A DNA stretch of 13,737 bases from assembly GCA_001247695.2 (NCBI GenBank), contig LGRX02035101.1, positions 1-13,737 of the forward strand, in the 5' to 3' direction. Position 1 is the stretch's first letter; each line of letters begins with the position of its first letter. Both the position numbers and the translations under genes were made by a program. This DNA is from Cymbomonas tetramitiformis (Eukaryota > Chlorophyta > Pyramimonadophyceae > Pyramimonadales > Pyramimonadaceae). This document shows, piece after piece, positions 9,089-13,737 of the stretch. The notes under the pieces were generated by a model. The model saw only the letters and a list, made by a program, of their open reading frames with translations. It searched no databases and had not been told where the DNA came from.

Positions 9089-10115
9089 TCGGGGCGCAGA
9101 GGAGCTGCTGGAGGAGCTGGCAGTGGCGGTGGAGCGCTACCAGGACGGGGCGTACGCCGAGAGCACGCAGAGGTCCTACGACACGGGGGTCAAGGCCTTC
9201 CTCACGTTCTGCGTGCGCTTCGCGTGCCTGGGCACGCTGGAGCCGTTGCTCCCGGCGTCGGATGCCACGCTAGCGCGCTTCATTGCCTTCTCAGCGTGGT
9301 TCGTGCAGCCAGGGACAATCAAGTCCTACCTGGCAGGTGTGCGGTTCCTTCACTTGCAGCAGGGGGTGGAGTGGACGCCGGTGGCTCACAGGTTCTGGGT
9401 GGCAGCTGCCCTGCAGGGCGTGCGCAGGCAGTGGGACCGGCCGGCGAAGCCGGTGATGCCCATCACGCTGCGGGACCTAGCACGCATGGCTGAGTTCGCT
9501 GACATGGAGTCGATCACGGGCTTGGCGCTGTGGGCGGCCATCTTGGTGGGGTTCTACGGCTTGTTCCGCAAGGACAACCTCACCGTGGGGAAGTCCCAGG
9601 CGTGGAACGCCAGAGGTGCGCTAGTGCGGGAGGATGTGCTCTTCGCGGAGGGTGGAGACGTGGTGTGGATCCGAGTGCGGCACTCGAAGACCATCCAGTG
9701 CGGGGAGCGCTACCACTGGGTGCCGCTGGTGGCGGTGCCAGGGTCGAGGCTGTGCCCGGTGGAGGCCCTCCGCCGGCTCATGCTGGCCACGGAGGGATTG
9801 CCGGATGAGGCGCCCCTCTTCCAGGTGGAGGGGAGGGGCAAGCGGGGCGCGCTGGTGCCCATGGCGCACACAGCGCTGGTGGCCGGGCTGAAGAGCCTGG
9901 CCGTGCAGGTGGGGCTGGACCCGGCTCGGTATGCCGGGCACTCGCTCCGCAGGGGTGGGGCCACGGCAGCCATGCGGCTGAACGTTCAGAAGCTCTACAT
10001 CAAGCTGCAGGGGGACTGGAAGTCCGACTGCTGGGAGAGGTACTGCGAGCTGGACGACGAGCAGCGGCTCATCCTTCCGGCCGCGTTCGCGGAGGCAGCG
10101 AAGGAGCTCTCTTGA
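9033..10115 (+). CDS. Tyrosine recombinase (YR) of DIRS/PAT-type retrotransposon
   Basis: 360-residue open frame predicted to catalyse integration of the circular cDNA. Residues about 21-135 form the SAM-like DNA-binding part (YAESTQRSYDTGVKAFLTFC; GTIKSYLAGVRFLH). Residues about 140-345 are the catalytic domain with every expected residue: R179 (GFYGLFRKDNL), K219 (VRHSKT), H303 and R306 (GHSLRRGGAT), W329 (GDWKSDCW) and the nucleophile Y337 (ERYC). Length is typical for these enzymes. ATG 9033 is the only ATG upstream of the domain, but the first 18 or so codons overlap the upstream gene and read as Trp/Cys-rich low-quality sequence. The protein may therefore start there or be made by +1 frameshifting from the RNase H/methyltransferase frame. 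Stop TGA at 10113-10115; 94 bp later the B1 repeat begins. The gene appears undamaged, in contrast to the truncated 5' half of the element. Confidence 0.92.
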   Translation: MCWWCACRWSQWSCLTGCDRGAEELLEELAVAVERYQDGAYAESTQRSYDTGVKAFLTFCVRFACLGTLEPLLPASDATLARFIAFSAWFVQPGTIKSYLAGVRFLHLQQGVEWTPVAHRFWVAAALQGVRRQWDRPAKPVMPITLRDLARMAEFADMESITGLALWAAILVGFYGLFRKDNLTVGKSQAWNARGALVREDVLFAEGGDVVWIRVRHSKTIQCGERYHWVPLVAVPGSRLCPVEALRRLMLATEGLPDEAPLFQVEGRGKRGALVPMAHTALVAGLKSLAVQVGLDPARYAGHSLRRGGATAAMRLNVQKLYIKLQGDWKSDCWERYCELDDEQRLILPAAFAEAAKELS

Positions 10116-10209
10116 GGTGACGGCCCGCTCCTTCTCACATTCCCTCCCCTTCACATGTGGCTTTGGGTGCCTGTTAGGTCTGTCAGGTGAGCGGCTGCTT
10201 TGCAGATTG
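10116..10209 (+). other. Non-coding stretch between recombinase stop and B1 repeat
   Basis: 94 bp between the YR stop codon and the first copy of the B repeat. It begins pyrimidine-rich (CTCCTTCTCACATTCCCTCC) and has no convincing reading frame. It is probably part of the 3' untranslated region. I find no TGTAA or AATAAA polyadenylation signal in it. Confidence 0.5.
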
Positions 10210-10576
10210 GGCGGCAGAGAGTCTCAGATGACAGCACGATTCCCTTGGGGAACCTGTGAAGCCGTAGACCCTTCACAGCAGCTTCGAAGAACCAGCCGTA
10301 GACCCTGGTTGCGCATGGGCGCCTAGTGTTCCGCAGTACAGCCGTTGACCCTGCTAGGAACTTGCTTAGAAGCTTCGTGCTTGGTATCACTGAGACCTTT
10401 GCTCCACCTGACGGAGAGGGAGACAGACACTCATGCCACATGCCGAGAGACCGAATAGGCCAGACTGGGTGGCAATTAATATATTGTGAATATATGAATC
10501 TGCCAAGACCTCTGCTTGCCTTTGTGTCCGGTGCTCTCTGTGGGGGAGGGGGGAGAGTGCATGCTTCGTACAATAA
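10210..10576 (+). repeat. Split direct repeat B1
   Basis: 367-bp sequence starting GGCGGCAGAGAGTCTCAG and ending GCTTCGTACAATAA. It recurs as B2 at 10923-11290 with a single 1-bp difference: GCGCATGGGC here, GCGCATTGGGC in B2 near 11030. Position after the YR gene and before A2 fits the internal copy of the right terminus in a PAT-type A1-ORF-B1-A2-B2 element. It has no coding capacity that I trust. Confidence 0.88.
10479..10495. repeat. AT-rich inverted repeat inside B1
   Basis: ATATATT, spacer GTG, AATATAT: a perfect 7-bp inverted repeat with a 3-bp spacer in otherwise mixed-composition sequence. The same dyad lies in B2 at 11193-11209. It could be a protein-binding or promoter-like site; no function can be assigned from sequence alone. 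Confidence 0.6.
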
Positions 10577-10618
10577 TAGACAATTATCATTTGAAAAATA
10601 ATAATTTGGGTTATTGTA
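10569..10618. repeat. Dyad across the B1/A2 junction
   Basis: The last 8 bases of B1, TACAATAA (10569-10576), are the perfect complement of TTATTGTA (10611-10618) in A2. Nested inside are AATTAT (10582-10587) and ATAATT (10601-10606). The B1/A2 boundary corresponds to the joined ends of the circular intermediate in PAT-type elements, so a dyad centred near it is a candidate core site for the recombinase. That role is inference. Confidence 0.55.
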
Positions 10619-10671
10619 GAAGCAATGCGCGCGAACCCTAAGTTTAGGGTCGCCAGGCCCGTCTGCCAGAT

Positions 10672-10699
10672 CGATGCCACACTGTGGTCTGTGGCATCG
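10672..10699. repeat. Hairpin 1 in A2
   Basis: CGATGCCAC (10672-10680) and GTGGCATCG (10691-10699) form a perfect 9-bp stem with a 10-nt loop (ACTGTGGTCT). A smaller stem lies just upstream: ACCCTAA (10635-10641) and TTAGGGT (10644-10650), with a 2-nt loop. Confidence 0.65.
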
Positions 10700-10709
10700 G
10701 GACGGGGGA

Positions 10710-10734
10710 GTCACCGATCGCTGTGATCGGTGAC
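10710..10734. repeat. Hairpin 2 in A2
   Basis: GTCACCGATC (10710-10719) and GATCGGTGAC (10725-10734) form a perfect 10-bp stem with the loop GCTGT. It is the strongest simple stem in the element. No poly-T follows, so it does not look like an intrinsic terminator. Confidence 0.7.
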
Positions 10735-10750
10735 ACGTGACATGTCTGGG

Positions 10751-10798
10751 CTTGACACGAGAAGTTAGTTGTTAACAACTTTCTCAGGGAGTGTCAAG
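10751..10798. repeat. Nested inverted repeat 3 in A2
   Basis: Outer arms CTTGACAC (10751-10758) and GTGTCAAG (10791-10798), middle arms GAGAA (10759-10763) and TTCTC (10781-10785), and a central 14-bp perfect palindrome AGTTGTTAACAACT (10767-10780). Three nested levels around one centre make chance unlikely. Confidence 0.7.
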
Positions 10799-10922
10799 CA
10801 GTCTTTCGGAATCTCAGCCTCAGGAGCAACGCTCCATCTCTGTTCTTCCTTTCTTTTTCCCACCCACCCACTCCTCTAGTTGCAAGGGATGATGCACGGG
10901 GGTGTGCTGTTTGGTGGCAGGT

Positions 10923-11290
10923 GGCGGCAGAGAGTCTCAGATGACAGCACGATTCCCTTGGGGAACCTGTGAAGCCGTAGACCCTTCACAGCAGCTTCGA
11001 AGAACCAGCCGTAGACCCTGGTTGCGCATTGGGCGCCTAGTGTTCCGCAGTACAGCCGTTGACCCTGCTAGGAACTTGCTTAGAAGCTTCGTGCTTGGTA
11101 TCACTGAGACCTTTGCTCCACCTGACGGAGAGGGAGACAGACACTCATGCCACATGCCGAGAGACCGAATAGGCCAGACTGGGTGGCAATTAATATATTG
11201 TGAATATATGAATCTGCCAAGACCTCTGCTTGCCTTTGTGTCCGGTGCTCTCTGTGGGGGAGGGGGGAGAGTGCATGCTTCGTACAATAA
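10923..11290 (+). repeat. Split direct repeat B2 (right end of element)
   Basis: 368-bp second copy of B1. It ends TTCGTACAATAA at 11290 and is followed at once by satellite sequence GCATGCCTGCAGG, which defines the right end of the element to within about 3 bp. One single-base indel against B1. Confidence 0.9.
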
Positions 11291-11296
11291 GCATGC
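11273..11296. repeat. Inverted repeat spanning element/satellite junction
   Basis: GCATGCTT (11273-11280) near the element's right end and AAGCATGC (11289-11296), whose last six bases are satellite, are perfect complements around the 8-nt spacer CGTACAAT. This shape, two 8-bp arms around an 8-bp core, resembles a YR recombination site. Because GCATGC occurs in most monomers, the target may have been chosen for it; coincidence is possible. Confidence 0.5.
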
Positions 11297-12398
11297 CTGC
11301 AGGCCCTGGCGCCATGATGCACGCCTGCAGGCCCTGGCGCCATGATGCATGCCTGCAAGCCTTGGCGCCATGATGCATGCCTGCAGGCCCTGGCGCCATG
11401 ATGCATGCCTGCAGGCCTTGGCGCCATGATGCATGCCTGCAGGCCTTGGCGCCATGATGCATGCCTGCAGGCTTGGCGCCATGATGCATGCCTGCAGGCC
11501 CTGGCGCCATGATGCATGCCTGCAAGCCCTTGGCGCCATGATGCATGCCTGCAGACCTTGGCGCCATGATGCATACCTGCAGGCCTTGGCGCCATGATGC
11601 ACGCCTGCAAGCCCTGGGCGCCATGATGCACGCCTGCAGACCTTGGCGCCACGATGCATGCCTGCAGGCCCTGGCGCCATGATGCATAACTGCAAGCCCT
11701 TGGCGCCATGATGCACGCCTGCAGACCTTGACGCCATGATGCTTGCCTGCAGGCCCTGGCGCCATGATGCATGCCTGCAGGCCCTTGGCGCCATGATGCA
11801 TGCCTGCAGGCCTTGGCGCCATGATGCATGCCTGCAAGCCCTGGCGCCATGATGCATGCCTGCAAGCCCTTGGCGCCATGATGCATGCCTGCAGACCTTG
11901 GCGCCATGATGCACGCCTGCAGGCCCTGGCGCCATGATGCATGCCTGCAAGCCCTTGGCGCCATGATGCATGTCTGCAGACCTTGGCGCCATGATGCATG
12001 CCTGCAAGCCCTTGGCGCCATGATGCACGCCTGCAGGCCTTAGCACGGTGATAAATGTCTGCAGGCCCTGAGCATTGATGCATGTCTGCAGGCCCTTGCG
12101 CAGTGATGCATGCTTGCAGGCCTTGGCGCCATAATGCATGCTTGCAGGCCCTAATGCGGTGATGCTGCACCTGCAGGCCTTGGCGCCATGATGCACGCCT
12201 GCAGGCCCTGGCGCCATGATGCACGCCTGCAGGCCCTGGCGCCATGATGCACGCCTGCAGGCCCTGGCACGGTGATGCTGCACCTGCAGGCCTTGGCGCC
12301 ATGATGCATGTTTGCAGGCCCTGGCGCCATGATGCATACCTGCAGGCCCTGGCGCCATGATGCATGCCTGCAGGCCTTGGCGCCATGATGCACGCCTG

Positions 12399-13200
12399 CA
12401 AGTCTTGGCGCCGTGATGCATGCCTGTAGGTCCTGGCGCCATGATGCATGCCTGCAGGCCCTGGCGCCATGATGCATGCCTGCAGGCCCTGGCGCCATGT
12501 TGCATGCCTGCAGGCCTTGGCGCCATGATGCATACCTGCAGGCCCTGGCGCAGTGATGCACGCCTGCAGGCCCTGGCGCCATGATGCATGCCTGCAGGCC
12601 CTGGCGCCATGATGCATGCCTGCAGGCCCTGGCGCCACGATGCATGCCTGCAGGCCTTGGCGCCATGATGCATGCCTGCAGGCCTTGGCGCCATGATGCA
12701 TGCCTGCAGGCCCTGGCGCAATGATGCATGTATGCAGGCCCTGAGCAGTGATTCATGTATGCAGGCTTTGGCGCCAAAATGCATGCCTGCAGGCCCTGGC
12801 GCAATGATGCATGCCTGCAGGCCTTGGCGCCGTGATGCATGCCTGCAGACCATGGCGCCATGATGCACGCCTGCAGGCCCTGGCACGGTGATGCTGCACC
12901 TGCAGGCCTTGGCGCCATGATGCACGCCTGCAGGCCCTGGCGCCACGATGCATGCCTGCAGACCTTGGCGCCATGATGCATGCCTGCAGGCCTTGGCGCC
13001 ATGATGCATGCCTGCAGGCCTTGGCGCCATGATGCATGCCTGCAGGCTATGGCGCAGTGATGCATGCCTGCAGGCCCTGGCGCCGTGATGCATGCCTGCA
13101 GGCCCTGGCGCCATGATGCACGCCTGCAAGTCTTGGCGCCGTGATGCATGCCTGTAGGTCCTGGCGCCATGATGCATGCCTGCAGGCCCTGGCGCCATGA
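12399..13200. repeat. 728-bp higher-order repeat pair
   Basis: A core of about 70-100 bp with the rare variants CAAGTCTTGGCGCCGTG and GCCTGTAGGTCCTGG occurs at about 12399-12470 and 13127-13198, an offset of 728 bp or exactly 26 monomers. Similarity outside the core is limited to the general satellite background. Confidence 0.65.
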
Positions 13201-13737
13201 TGCACGCCTGCAGGCCCTGGCGCCATGATGCATGCCTGCAGGCCTTGGCGCCATGATGCATGGCTGCAGGCCCTGGCGCCGTGATGCATGCCTGCAGGCC
13301 CTGGCGCCATGATGCATGTTTGCAGGCCTTGGCGCCATGATGCATACCTGCAGGCTTTGGCGCGGTGATGCATGTTTGCAGGCCTTGGCGCCATGATGCA
13401 CGCCTGCAGGCCTTGGCGCCGTGATGCATGTCTGCAAGTCCTTGCCGCCATGATGCATACCTGCAGGCCCTGGCGCCATGATGCACGCCTGCAGGCCCTG
13501 GCGCCATGATGCATGCCTGCAGGCCTTGGCGCCATGATGCATGCCTGCAGGCCCTGGCGCCATGATGCATGCCTGCAGGCCCTGGCGCCATGATGCATGC
13601 CTGCAGGCTTTGGCGCCATGATGCATGCCCGCAGGCCCTGGCGCCATGATGCATGCCTGCAGGCTTTGGCGCAGTGATGCACGCCTGCAGGCCTTGGCGC
13701 CGTGATGCATGCCTGCAGGCCCTAACGCCATGATGCA
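12719..13737. repeat. Right-array blocks collinear with 5.82-6.59 kb of left array
   Basis: GAGCAGTGATTCATGTATGC at 12743 and the following variants (GGCGCCAAAATGC, CAGACCATGGCGCC, CACGGTGATGCTGCACC) match 5845 onward with offset 6898. Positions about 13560-13737 match about 6410-6587 (through CAGGCCCTAACGCCATGATG) with offset 7150. The two offsets differ by 252 bp, exactly 9 monomers, so one copy gained or lost nine units between the blocks. Confidence 0.75.

Larger units (their letters stand above)
10577..10922 (+). repeat. A2 segment (presumed copy of the lost left terminus)
   Basis: 346 bp lying between the two B copies. In PAT-type elements this segment duplicates the left end A1; here A1 is missing with the 5' half, so the identity as A2 rests on position. 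It starts AT-rich, then carries several strong inverted repeats (10635-10650, 10672-10699, 10710-10734, 10751-10798), then a pyrimidine-rich run (about 10839-10876) ending in CTCCTCTAG at 10879. There is no reading frame of note. Confidence 0.65.
8007..11290 (+). mobile_element. 5'-truncated DIRS/PAT-type tyrosine-recombinase retrotransposon
   Basis: A unique-sequence island of about 3.28 kb inside the satellite. In order it holds the tail of a reverse transcriptase, RNase H, a Dam-like methyltransferase, a tyrosine recombinase and a 3' end with split direct repeats (B1-A2-B2). This order and the A1-ORFs-B1-A2-B2 terminal plan are known for PAT/kangaroo-like members of the DIRS superfamily, which integrate as circles through a YR rather than a DDE integrase. 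Here gag, nearly all of RT and the left repeat A1 are absent: nothing like A2 lies at the left junction. The right boundary is sharp, because the sequence shared by B1 and B2 ends exactly where satellite resumes. No target-site duplication is visible, as expected for YR integration. The copy is probably non-autonomous. The exact family name is not determinable from the window. Confidence 0.88.
11291..13737. repeat. Right satellite array
   Basis: About 87 further copies of the same 28-bp monomer in the same orientation as the left array. Positions 11291 to about 12040 are regular and 29-bp type monomers. About 12041-12150 holds diverged monomers (GCACGGTGATAAATGTCTGC, CTGAGCATTGATGCATG) matching 3633-3710 and 4840-4917. 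From about 12150 the order of variants follows the 5.7-6.6 kb class. The array runs off the window's end. No gene is seen. Confidence 0.96.

Noticed and set aside
10326..10601. 91-codon plus-strand frame in B1 and its counterpart in B2
   Set aside because: Lies in a non-coding terminal repeat, runs across the B/A boundary, and has no recognisable domain or codon bias.
10643..10649. TTTAGGG as a plant/algal-type telomere repeat
   Set aside because: A single unit that forms one arm of a short inverted repeat; no tandem run, so not telomeric.
10710..10734. Intrinsic bacterial-type terminator
   Set aside because: The stem is strong but no U-tract follows, and the context is a eukaryotic retroelement.
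10886..10895. ATGATGCACG in A2 as a satellite-derived patch
   Set aside because: Only about 10 bp shared with CATGATGCACGCC monomers, not at an element end; likely coincidence.
10937..13654. 905-codon minus-strand frame running from the right satellite into B2
   Set aside because: It joins satellite to the antisense of a terminal repeat; no domain, and the mixture is a positional accident.

Overview
The window looks like nuclear DNA of a eukaryote. It is a long tandem satellite array interrupted by one tyrosine-recombinase (YR) retrotransposon of the DIRS/PAT superfamily. The element's coding part is strongly GC-rich with G or C favoured at third codon positions. Elements of this type with RNase H, a Dam-like methyltransferase and a YR are known from volvocine green algae, among other eukaryotes, so a chlorophyte alga is a reasonable guess; nothing in the window proves the taxon. 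No tRNA, rRNA, CRISPR array or ordinary host gene is visible.

Layout. Positions 1-8006 are a satellite of about 285 copies of a 28-bp monomer, with 27-, 29- and 31-bp variants. The monomer is almost entirely overlapping palindromes. It is arranged in several higher-order repeats, with periods of 616 bp (1050-1891), 732 bp (2110-3242), 1207 bp (3294-5634, a near-perfect tandem duplication) and 1572 bp (5633-8006). Positions 8007-11290 are the retroelement. Positions 11291-13737 are about 87 more monomers, whose order repeats blocks already seen in the left array.

The retroelement is cut at its 5' side: gag, most of the reverse transcriptase and the left terminal repeat are missing. It keeps a fused RT-tail/RNase H/methyltransferase reading frame (to 9088), an overlapping complete YR frame (9033-10115) in the +1 frame, and a 3' end with split direct repeats (B1 10210-10576, A2 10577-10922, B2 10923-11290). 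B1 and B2 differ by one base, which suggests a young copy. The RNase H catalytic residues and all YR catalytic residues are present. The methyltransferase has an unusual NLPF where NPPF/NPPY is expected.

The long open frames on the minus strand across the satellite follow from a stop-free monomer whose length is not a multiple of three; I do not regard them as genes. The points most worth a second look are the palindromic junction between the element's right end and the satellite, the dyad at the B1/A2 boundary, the all-palindrome monomer and the layered higher-order repeats.
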